Positions 14,271-20,712 of a stretch of DNA of 21,341 bases are shown piece by piece; position 1 is the stretch's first letter, and every line of letters begins with the position of its first letter. Location of the stretch: positions 1-21,341 of the forward strand of contig CAZZHQ010000040.1 of NCBI GenBank assembly GCA_964654015.1, written 5' to 3'. Both the position numbers and the translations under genes were made by a program. The stretch comes from JAUUZT01 sp964654015. Lineage in GTDB: Bacteria; Chloroflexota; Dehalococcoidia; GIF9; AB-539-J10. The notes beneath the pieces are model-generated. The model had not been told where the DNA came from, did not search any database, and saw only the letters and a program-made list of their open reading frames with translations.

Positions 14271-15570
14271 ATTTAAGGAAAGTGAAGAGGGCATCGGCGT
14301 CAACATTGACCCTGAGGCAACCAAAGCCGACTTAATGAGTCTGTTGGTTACTCTTGGCGAGATATTGAAAGAAGTGCTCAAAAGGCAAGGCCAAAGGATG
14401 ATAGCAAAGGAATTGCTGACTGATGAGCAAACGTCCAGGCTGGTGAAAGCCTTTTTCAACGCCGAACAGGTCATAGAAGAGTTAAAGGCAGAGCAAGGCA
14501 TCATCGAATCTTGCCGCCTGATGAAGGAACATCTGAGCCAGCAGATTTATGGCGATGACTTTGGCAAACACAAACATAGAACGGAGCCACTGACTGATAC
14601 TCTGGATGTTATATTGACCGAAGGGACTGTCATCGATGGTAGCATTCTCCTTTCGCTTGCCGGCGTTACTCTGGCGGGAATAAATCTTAAGGCTGCCCTG
14701 GCTGGCGGAGTAACCATGCTGGAGCACAATATTATGGATGATAGAGAAGTCCTCTTACAAAAGAAGAGAGAGTATAAAGTGCCTCTTAGAGACGATGATG
14801 GGGTGATTGCCTCTATCTTTGGCTCATATTACTTGGACAGGCCATCTGTCCACCCCAGATGGCAACTGGGTCGCTTTTATATTACTGATAAGAGATTGTT
14901 CTTCTTTAAGCCTTATCAGGAAAAGATAACCTTTGAGTCACCCCTGGAGGACATACGCGGTTGGGCTATTATTGATGATAATGGCAGGGAAGAACTCTGC
15001 CTTTTGCTTGGGACTGAGGAAGTGGCTCGCCTGCATAGTCAAAACGTTGGCGAATTACGGACGGCCATAGAGAAAAAAATGAAGACCAATGGTATCGCTT
15101 TCGAGGAGGACAGCTCTCTATTATTGCCCCAGGCAGTGAGAATAGACAATTTATTTAGCGAGGATGAATATATCAGCCAAAGCGGGCGGATATGGTATTT
15201 CACTACATCTACAGCTACCGCCGTCGGAGTCAGAGGGGCTACCTGGAAACCAGGGCAATTATACTTGACCAATAAAAGGCTTTTCTGGTGGGACCACCTT
15301 CTGAAGAGGATATTTTTTGAGATTCCCAAAGAAGAGATATCTGGGGTTTCTATAGGAACGGTAGACCTGTCAAAAAGAAAACCAACCTTAAAAAAGGCGA
15401 AGGAAATTGTTACTGCTGCCATGGCACCAAACTGGGCAAGAACCTCCAGCACAGGCATTAGTGCCAAGGCCCTGGTAATAGCCACTACCGATGGGAAAGA
15501 GGCATACTTCTCCGGTAAGAACAGTGATATGCGGGAATGGAGAGAGACCATTGAGAAAAGCATCATTTGA
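14263..15570 (+). CDS. gvpK: GvpK-GvpA-(GRAM/PH-like)x2 fusion protein
   Basis: The 435-residue start at ATG 14263 overlaps the preceding stop. A start at 14209 is possible but would overlap 62 bases. Residues about 8-90 are GvpK: GVNIDPEATKADLMSLLVTL, then RQGQRMIAKELLTDEQTSRL. Residues 110-153 (LTDTLDVILTEGTVIDGSIL onward) align over 44 positions without a gap to the GvpA core, with about 15 identities. The rest holds two repeats resembling GRAM or bacterial PH domains. They are centred on GRFYITDKRLFFFKPYQEKI (203-222) and GQLYLTNKRLFWWDHLLKRI (331-350), each followed by the I/E-P-L-E-D-I or I-P-K-E-E-I-S-G-V strand pattern. GRAM/PH folds often bind lipids or proteins. I do not know of this combination as a studied protein. 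It could tether nascent vesicles to a membrane or partner, which is inference. Confidence 0.88.
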   Translation: MFEFKESEEGIGVNIDPEATKADLMSLLVTLGEILKEVLKRQGQRMIAKELLTDEQTSRLVKAFFNAEQVIEELKAEQGIIESCRLMKEHLSQQIYGDDFGKHKHRTEPLTDTLDVILTEGTVIDGSILLSLAGVTLAGINLKAALAGGVTMLEHNIMDDREVLLQKKREYKVPLRDDDGVIASIFGSYYLDRPSVHPRWQLGRFYITDKRLFFFKPYQEKITFESPLEDIRGWAIIDDNGREELCLLLGTEEVARLHSQNVGELRTAIEKKMKTNGIAFEEDSSLLLPQAVRIDNLFSEDEYISQSGRIWYFTTSTATAVGVRGATWKPGQLYLTNKRLFWWDHLLKRIFFEIPKEEISGVSIGTVDLSKRKPTLKKAKEIVTAAMAPNWARTSSTGISAKALVIATTDGKEAYFSGKNSDMREWRETIEKSII

Positions 15571-15607
15571 AGAAGAATCCACACAGATTAGAGAGACGCC
15601 AAATTTT

Positions 15608-17542
15608 TTGGTCAACGCAGATCTCAAGTTAATAATCTTTGGTGGTAAAGGCGGCACAGGGAAAACGACATGCGCAGCGGCCACGGCACTATACATGGCT
15701 AATAAACACCCTGAGAAGAGGATAATAGTTATCTCTACCGACCCTGCTCATTCCCTGGGTGATAGCTTTGAGGTTGAAATCGGCAATAAAATCACCTCCC
15801 TAAAGGAAAATCTCTGGGGACTGGAGATAGATGCCAATAAAATGCTTGAGGAATATAAATCTGAGCATGGAGAGGTAATGAGGCTGATAGCTGATAGGGG
15901 AACTTACTTCGCCAGGGAGGATATTGAGAGCTTCTTCGATAAGTCGCTCCCCGGAATGGATGAGGTTATGGCTATAATCCGCATCGCCGACCTCCTTAGA
16001 GCCAAAAAATATGACCTGATTATTTTAGATACCGCTCCTACCGGACACACGCTGGTGCTGTTATCTCTACCCGAAAAGATGGAGAAGTGGGTTCATATCA
16101 TGGATATGCTTATGGCGAAGCATCGCTACATAATGAAAACTATGGTTGGCAGATATAAAAAGGATAAAGGCGACGACTTTATCGATAGCCAGATGAATGA
16201 CATAAAGAGGGTAAAGGGTCTCCTCGGGAATGCTAAAAGTACTGTATTTGTTCCCGTGACCATCCCCGAACCGATGAGCATCTATGAGGTAGAAAAGGCT
16301 GTTAAAACCTTGAAAAAATACCGCATTATGGTGAATACCATTATCGTTAATCGGATTATCCAGGGAAATAGCAAGTGTCCTTTCTGTTCGGCAAGGAGGC
16401 AAGAGAAGGAAAAATACATGCGGGAGATCGAAGAGAAGTTCGCCCCCTATACCCTTGTCCAGATGCCTCTCTTTCCCTACCAGATTCGGGGAATGAAGAG
16501 ACTGACAGAATATGCTGGCATCCTCTCCGGTGAGAAGGAATATATCCCCCCTACTAAGTCAGATTTATTACCCACGGTTGCCCCCCTGTCTAAAGGAAAG
16601 CTCTCCGACATCATGGATAAGGAGCTTAAGTTCGTTATCTTTGGGGGCAAGGGAGGTGTAGGCAAGACCTCCATTGCCGCTGCCAGCGCCCTTTATCTCG
16701 CCCGGCACAAGCCAGATAAGAAGATGCTCGCTTTCTCCAACGATCCCGCCCATTCCCTCTCCGATAGCTTTAAGCAGCATATAGGAAATAAAATCACCCG
16801 GATTTCGAGTGTAGATAACCTCTATGCCCTGGAGATTGACGGCACCCAGATGCTTGAGGACTTTAAGCAGGTGTATCGAGATGACATAGATGAAGCCTTT
16901 GAGAAATTCCTTGGGGGTGGAGGGGTGGATATAAAGTTTGACCGCGAGGTCTTGGGGAACCTATTAGCAGCCCTTCCCCCAGGGCTTGAAGAGCTAATGG
17001 CACTGCGAAAGATTATAGAGCTCATGAAGGACAGAGACTATGACCTGTTTATCCTCGATTCAGCCGCTTCTGGACATCTAATCCGTTTCCTTGAATTGCC
17101 GCACCTGATCCAGGAGTGGGTCACCAGCATTCTCAAGCTGCTACTCAAATATAGGGGGACTGTAAAGCTGACTAAGGCTGCCGAATCCCTGTTAGATTTA
17201 TCCCGGGACATAAAGAGGATACTTACAATCTTAGCCGACCCTCAACAAACGGAGTTTGTGATAATAACCATTCCTGAGCAGATGGCACTGGCAGAGATGG
17301 AGGACCTGGGAAAGGCTGTAAGCAGCCTTAAAATCCCCTGCTCTCACACAGTTGTTAACATGATAATCCCTGCTACTGAATGTGATTTCTGTGCCGCTAA
17401 GAGGAAAGAGCAGCAGAAATATATTCAAGAAATAGAGGCAAAATTATCCGACTACACCATTGTTCCGATACCTATGCTTCCCCATGAAATCAGTGGGCTT
17501 CAAAGCCTGAGCGAACTTGGCGAGATTATGTATGGAGGGTAA
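15608..17542 (+). CDS. Tandem ArsA/Get3-type ATPase
   Basis: The protein has 644 residues from the TTG at 15608. The ATG at 15491 or GTG at 15524 would overlap the previous gene by 80 or 47 bases out of frame, and no start has a strong ribosome site. It has two fused ArsA/Get3 halves. The first has P-loop GGKGGTGKTT at 12-21, STDPAHSLGDSF, DTAPTGH at 141-147 and CPFC at 257-260. The second has P-loop GGKGGVGKTS at 346-355, SNDPAHSLSDSF, DSAASGH at 484-490 and CDFC at 592-595. The CxxC pairs match the zinc-binding CxxC of Get3, which targets hydrophobic tail-anchored proteins. The tandem layout is that of ArsA, but the arsenite-efflux partner arsB is absent. In the second half the Thr-Ala-Pro-Thr segment is changed to Ser-Ala-Ala-Ser. 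A role in shielding hydrophobic Gvp clients is inferred. Confidence 0.92.
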   Translation: MVNADLKLIIFGGKGGTGKTTCAAATALYMANKHPEKRIIVISTDPAHSLGDSFEVEIGNKITSLKENLWGLEIDANKMLEEYKSEHGEVMRLIADRGTYFAREDIESFFDKSLPGMDEVMAIIRIADLLRAKKYDLIILDTAPTGHTLVLLSLPEKMEKWVHIMDMLMAKHRYIMKTMVGRYKKDKGDDFIDSQMNDIKRVKGLLGNAKSTVFVPVTIPEPMSIYEVEKAVKTLKKYRIMVNTIIVNRIIQGNSKCPFCSARRQEKEKYMREIEEKFAPYTLVQMPLFPYQIRGMKRLTEYAGILSGEKEYIPPTKSDLLPTVAPLSKGKLSDIMDKELKFVIFGGKGGVGKTSIAAASALYLARHKPDKKMLAFSNDPAHSLSDSFKQHIGNKITRISSVDNLYALEIDGTQMLEDFKQVYRDDIDEAFEKFLGGGGVDIKFDREVLGNLLAALPPGLEELMALRKIIELMKDRDYDLFILDSAASGHLIRFLELPHLIQEWVTSILKLLLKYRGTVKLTKAAESLLDLSRDIKRILTILADPQQTEFVIITIPEQMALAEMEDLGKAVSSLKIPCSHTVVNMIIPATECDFCAAKRKEQQKYIQEIEAKLSDYTIVPIPMLPHEISGLQSLSELGEIMYGG

Positions 17543-17621
17543 AGGATGGCTAAATTAAAGACTACTATATTTTCCCCCTTATTTTGAGGGATTGGAAAAG
17601 GGGAGCGCCACCCTAAAGAAT

Positions 17622-17646
17622 ATAGTGTTGGTAGTACCAACACTAT
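17622..17646 (+). terminator. Perfect 11-bp hairpin after the ArsA-type gene
   Basis: ATAGTGTTGGT (17622-17632) and ACCAACACTAT (17636-17646) are perfect reverse complements around a 3-base spacer. It stands 80 bases after the ATPase stop. No T run follows, so it could be a factor-assisted transcript end, an mRNA 3' stabiliser or a protein-binding palindrome. The 17543-17783 gap also has a weaker hairpin (TTTACGTT ... AACGTAAA near 17686-17717) and a 13-codon frame at 17546-17587 with a ribosome site, too short to call. Confidence 0.4.
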
Positions 17647-17783
17647 TTGGGGCATTCCTCTCGCCCATTTTACCTATAGAAGGTCTTTACGTTCCCTCAT
17701 GCTTCAGGAAACGTAAAAAAGAGCCAAATGCGAGAAGACCGTGTCTGATAAGAATAAAACTCAAAGTTTGGAGATAAAAGTCA

Positions 17784-18353
17784 ATGGACGACGAGAACCA
17801 GAAGAGCAAGTCTAAAGAAAAAGAAGAGGAAGAGGCTGGAGGGGTGGCTGGTGGTGTGCTCCGAGGGCTGGGTAATCTCATCCCCGGCCTGGGAGGTATA
17901 GTTGCGGGGCTGGAAAAATCGGATGCTTTTCAGCAGAGGCTGAGTGCCATCAATAAGGAGGTTGAGCGTCAATTGAGGGAAGCCCCCTTGAAGAAAGTTG
18001 AGCAAGAGGGAGGAAGCAGAACTATCATCCCCCCATCGACTGCCTTTAGGGGTGGTAAAGCTCCATCGAGGGCAAAGGCTCCGCCCTTTAATAAGCAAAG
18101 AGATATCATAGCGGATATCTTCGATGAAGGAGACTATCTAAAGATAATCGCTGAACTACCTGGAGTGACAGAGCAAGATATTAAAACCGAGGTAAAGGGT
18201 AGTCTGCTCACTATCGCCGCCAGGGGCATCTCTCGGGAATATTATAAAGAGCTAATCTTACCCTGCCCTATTATAGAAGAGCTGGATTCAAGCTATAACA
18301 ATGGCATTTTTCAACTTAAGGCAAAAAAATTGAAAGGAGGAGAACCAAAATGA
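17784..18353 (+). CDS. gvpH: Second Hsp20/alpha-crystallin protein, GvpH-like
   Basis: The 189-residue protein starts at ATG 17784 with GGAGAT upstream. Residues 1-18 are a charged Lys/Glu tail, then GVLRGLGNLIPGLGGIVAGL and a helix to about 75, the same plan as the Hsp20 at 9219. The alpha-crystallin domain is at about 105-185: RDIIADIFDEGDYLKIIAEL, PGVTEQDIKTEVKGSLLTIA and the final strand NNGIFQLKAKKL. The Gly-x-Leu position reads GIF. Having two Hsp20s suggests separate clients or hetero-oligomers. The gene's end overlaps gvpO (ATGA), so these two are co-translated and may be a second unit behind the hairpin at 17622-17646. Confidence 0.92.
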   Translation: MDDENQKSKSKEKEEEEAGGVAGGVLRGLGNLIPGLGGIVAGLEKSDAFQQRLSAINKEVERQLREAPLKKVEQEGGSRTIIPPSTAFRGGKAPSRAKAPPFNKQRDIIADIFDEGDYLKIIAELPGVTEQDIKTEVKGSLLTIAARGISREYYKELILPCPIIEELDSSYNNGIFQLKAKKLKGGEPK

Positions 18354-18604
18354 AGGCAAGTGAAGTGATTAAGGTAGCAGAGAAAGAGTTGACAGCGCTT
18401 ACCAAGCTGGAGCCCACGGGCGTTAAGGGAGTCTTCAGGGACGAAGAGGAGTGGCATGTAACAGTGGAAATGATTGAGAAGAAATCTATCCCTGATGGCA
18501 TGGACCTTCTGGCGCTATACGAGGTCATCCTCGATGATGAGGGCAATGTCCTTAAATTTGAGCGTGGAAAGCTTCGTAAGCGTGGAGACTCTAGCGACGA
18601 ATAA
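18350..18604 (+). CDS. gvpO: Gas vesicle protein GvpO
   Basis: The 84-residue protein matches GvpO. Its features are the opening helix SEVIKVAEKELTALT, the segment GVKGVFRDEEEWHVTVEMIE and the beta hairpin LLALYEVILDDEGNVLKFER that ends in a basic YRRGxR-like tail, here KLRKRGDSSDE. GvpO is one of the accessory proteins required for vesicle formation in haloarchaea and actinobacteria. Its length (usual 90-140) is on the short side, as the acidic N-terminal extension is absent. ATG 18350 overlaps the Hsp20 stop, with AAAGGAGGAG upstream. Confidence 0.93.
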   Translation: MKASEVIKVAEKELTALTKLEPTGVKGVFRDEEEWHVTVEMIEKKSIPDGMDLLALYEVILDDEGNVLKFERGKLRKRGDSSDE

Positions 18605-18625
18605 AATAAAAAAGGAGGTTTGAAC

Positions 18626-18853
18626 ATGGCAGAAGGAGCTTTTAAGTGTCCCAAGCGTGGAGTGACAGTTGGCAGTACTGATTATTGCGGGGAGTGCGGC
18701 GAACCACTGACTTTGGGATTCACTAGCTGTGGGACAATCTGGAGATTCCGAGAAAATAATAATTTTTGCCCCATTTGCGGAGCCAAGGTGAAGAAAGTTG
18801 GAGTAAAGCCAGCAAGACAAAGTATTGATAACGTTTCTGTTTCTTCAAGATAA
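18626..18853 (+). CDS. Small zinc-ribbon-like protein with incomplete cysteine pairs
   Basis: The 75-residue protein starts at ATG 18626, 7 bases after AAAGGAGG (a TTG at 18620 is less likely). It holds two rubredoxin-like knuckle sets: Cys8 with CGEC at 21-24, and Cys35 with CPIC at 48-51. In each set the partner of the first cysteine is missing (CPKR at 8-11 and CGTI at 35-38), leaving six cysteines where a double zinc ribbon would have eight. It may therefore bind one zinc, or bind by other ligands. Basic residues follow. No function can be given. It lies between gvpO and the last gene of the cluster. Confidence 0.8.
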   Translation: MAEGAFKCPKRGVTVGSTDYCGECGEPLTLGFTSCGTIWRFRENNNFCPICGAKVKKVGVKPARQSIDNVSVSSR

Positions 18854-18856
18854 TAA

Positions 18857-19558
18857 ATGAGAAAGCTTTACGTGGTTCCCATAATCCACATGAGTGCTGA
18901 CCTGGGCACGCTTGCTCCAGCTATTGATAGAAAGGGCATCGCTCAATTTGGCAAAGGGTTCTGGCTGAGACATAAAGAAACGGTCGCGCTTTTCTGGAAC
19001 TCCGTAGCTAAGTTTTTCGATGCTCTGGAAGTTAAGGTCTTCAATATTTATCAGGATGGACTCATTGCCGATGGCGAGATGGGGATGAGAATTGTGGAAG
19101 AGGGGATTAAACAAGGCAGCAAGAACTATGAAATTATAGCTGGCTTACTAAAAAGAGGGGCAAGCCTGGTCAGAACAGAAGACCTTTCCCTGGTTAAAAA
19201 AGAATATGACTCCATCAGCAGGATAGTCCGCTCTAAATCGTCAGGAGGCAAAATAATAGCCAGCCTGAGGTATAAATTAATACAGAATAAATTACTCAAG
19301 GAAAGAGATAATTCCATAGCTGAGAGGATTGATAAAACATTGAATGATGGGGAAACTGGAATCCTTTTCATTGGAGCATACCACAATGTAATTCCTAAGC
19401 TACCTGAAGACATTGAGATACATGAGGTGAAAGAAACCAGGAAGGTAAGAGAATATCAGAGATTGCTTCCTAACCCAGGGGGAGACAAGAAATATTTTGA
19501 ACAACTAGCCGAATATCTTGTCTCCCCCTGTTACCTTAAGTTAACTCATAAAACTTAG
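18857..19558 (+). CDS. Unknown protein with possible TraB-like C-terminal motif
   Basis: The 233-residue cytoplasmic protein starts at 18857, 3 bases after the zinc-ribbon gene stop, with a poor ribosome site. The N-terminus (KLYVVPIIHMSADLGTLAPA) starts with a strand and then a metal-compatible HMS. A helical middle follows. The segment ERDNSIAERIDKTLNDGETG with GILFIGAYHNVIPKLPE resembles the RDxxMAxxI...GxxVVGxxHxxG end of TraB/EreA-type (Tiki-like) proteins, where a histidine in that place belongs to the active site. The match is by pattern only and may be spurious. It is the last gene of the cluster, before the pan promoter and attenuator. Confidence 0.75.
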   Translation: MRKLYVVPIIHMSADLGTLAPAIDRKGIAQFGKGFWLRHKETVALFWNSVAKFFDALEVKVFNIYQDGLIADGEMGMRIVEEGIKQGSKNYEIIAGLLKRGASLVRTEDLSLVKKEYDSISRIVRSKSSGGKIIASLRYKLIQNKLLKERDNSIAERIDKTLNDGETGILFIGAYHNVIPKLPEDIEIHEVKETRKVREYQRLLPNPGGDKKYFEQLAEYLVSPCYLKLTHKT

Positions 19559-19635
19559 CCAGCACATGGCTTTGTCCAAATACGGAAAATCTGATAAGAT
19601 AAAAAGTGCCGTTGACCTCCCCGGAGGCAGCGAGC

Positions 19636-19663
19636 TTGGAATGTAACATAATAAATATATATA
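19636..19663 (+). promoter_or_regulatory. Candidate promoter for the DUF2520-panB operon
   Basis: TTGGAA (19636-19641) and TATATA (19658-19663) are spaced by 16 bases. Transcription would begin near 19670, just before the structured leader at 19677-19742. No better promoter is seen between the terminator and the ATG at 19793, which supports a leader that reads through the terminator. Confidence 0.4.
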
Positions 19664-19676
19664 CCGCTTGGATTGG

Positions 19677-19729
19677 CGACAACCGAGACGGACAATAGTT
19701 TTCTCTATTAGGGCGTCTTGGCGTTGTCG
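19677..19729 (+). ncRNA. Leader stem-loop competing with the terminator (candidate pan-type leader RNA)
   Basis: CGACAAC (19677-19683) pairs with GTTGTCG (19723-19729), and CGAGACG (19684-19690) pairs with CGTCTTG (19714-19720), with a 2-base bulge (19721-19722). Inside, AATAG (19694-19698) pairs with CTATT (19705-19709) around a 6-base loop. The right arm covers most of the terminator stem (19713-19735), so the two folds exclude each other, as in attenuators and riboswitches. The setting upstream of pantothenate genes recalls the published pan RNA motif, but I cannot confirm the motif from memory. Confidence 0.5.
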
Positions 19730-19742
19730 AGACGCTTTTTTT
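19713..19742 (+). terminator. Intrinsic terminator in the pan leader
   Basis: GCGTCTTGGC (19713-19722) pairs with GTCGAGACGC (19726-19735) in a 10-pair stem with two G-U pairs and a 3-base loop, followed by seven T residues (19736-19742). It ends transcription from the gas vesicle side and, with the stem at 19677-19729, may act as a regulated attenuator 50 bases before the DUF2520 start. Confidence 0.8.
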
Positions 19743-19792
19743 ATTGGATTTTAAAAGCTCGCTTCTCCAGGCAATTTGGAGAGCAAAAGGCT

Positions 19793-20650
19793 ATGAAAAC
19801 AGGTTTTATCGGGGCAGGAAAGGTAGGCAGCGCGATGGCTGTGGGGCTTTCTTGCGTTGGATATCAAGTATCTGCTGTACACAGCCGCAGTTTTGCCTCG
19901 GCAGAAAGATTGTCTTCACTTTTGCCCGACTGCCATGCCTGTCAACAGCCGCAAGAAGTGGCTGATTCATCCGACATGGTTTTTATCACCACCCCCGATG
20001 ATGCCATCGCCAGCGTGGCAGAGCAGATACACTGGCGCCGCGGACAATATGTACTGCACTGCAGCGGAGCTTTATCCCTCGATGTGCTGGAACCAGCCCG
20101 ACGTGATGGAGCGGTAACTGGCTCGCTTCATCCATTGCAGAGCTTTGCCGGCATGGACCAGGCAGTAAACAACCTGCCCGGCTCAACCTTTGCCCTGGAA
20201 GGCAGAGAGCCATTGCTATCTTTACTCAAGCAAATAGTTAACCTGCTGAAAGGCAATGCAATAGTATTAAAGGCAGGAGACAAGGCTCTCTATCACGCAG
20301 CAGCGGTTTTCACCAGCAATTACACGGTTACCCTGCTCGGAATGGCAGCGAAACTATGGGAGTCCTTCGGCATTCCTCAAGAAGAGGCAGTACCTGCATT
20401 ACTGCCATTGCTCAGGGGGACAGTGGACAACATTGAGTCCGTCGGTCTGCCGAATTGCCTTACCGGGCCAGTTGCCCGTGGTGACCTGGACACCATACGA
20501 AAAAATCTGGAAGCTATCACTGCCAGTTGCCCTTCACTGCTATCCGTTTACAAGGAGATGGGACAGCAGAGCATACCCATCGCAGTCGCCAGTGGCAGCA
20601 TAGACGAAGAGAAAGCAAGGATGCTGCGGAGTATTCTGGATAATGATTAA
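19793..20650 (+). CDS. DUF2520/Rossmann oxidoreductase, candidate ketopantoate reductase
   Basis: The 285-residue protein starts at ATG 19793, with GGAG upstream (19778-19781). An upstream in-frame start at 19718 would lie inside the terminator. The N-terminal Rossmann domain has GAGKVG at 7-12 and ITTPDDAI, as in NAD(P)-dependent 6-phosphogluconate dehydrogenase-like enzymes. The C-terminal all-helical domain (from about 165) is of the DUF2520 type, with YHAAAVFTSNYTVTLLGMAA and GPVARGD. A related family, PanG, acts as ketopantoate reductase in organisms lacking PanE. Here panB, the preceding step of pantothenate synthesis, begins 62 bases downstream, so that role fits. A truncated diverged copy lies at 7-285. 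Confidence 0.88.
   Translation: MKTGFIGAGKVGSAMAVGLSCVGYQVSAVHSRSFASAERLSSLLPDCHACQQPQEVADSSDMVFITTPDDAIASVAEQIHWRRGQYVLHCSGALSLDVLEPARRDGAVTGSLHPLQSFAGMDQAVNNLPGSTFALEGREPLLSLLKQIVNLLKGNAIVLKAGDKALYHAAAVFTSNYTVTLLGMAAKLWESFGIPQEEAVPALLPLLRGTVDNIESVGLPNCLTGPVARGDLDTIRKNLEAITASCPSLLSVYKEMGQQSIPIAVASGSIDEEKARMLRSILDND
20010..20067 (+). repeat. Right copy of 58-bp perfect direct repeat
   Basis: This copy is identical to 224-281 and in the same frame and orientation, within the intact DUF2520 gene. The two copies are 19786 bases apart, and recombination between them would delete the whole gas vesicle cluster and restore a single hybrid gene. Confidence 0.9.
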
Positions 20651-20712
20651 TTAAAAGCAATCAACACAAAAACATTAAGAAATGATTATGTCAATAACAG
20701 GGAGGTAAGCAA

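Noticed and set aside
15039..15584. Minus-strand 181-codon frame opposite the GvpK fusion
   Set aside because: It is antisense to the GRAM-like region and has no recognisable family.
15491..15607. N-terminal extension of the ArsA-type ATPase from ATG 15491
   Set aside because: It would overlap the previous gene by 80 bases out of frame, and the extra 39 residues do not look like the family. It cannot be fully excluded because no start has a strong ribosome site.
17592..17777. 61-codon plus-strand frame in the gap before the second Hsp20
   Set aside because: It runs through the perfect hairpin, lacks a ribosome site and resembles no protein. It is treated as non-coding.
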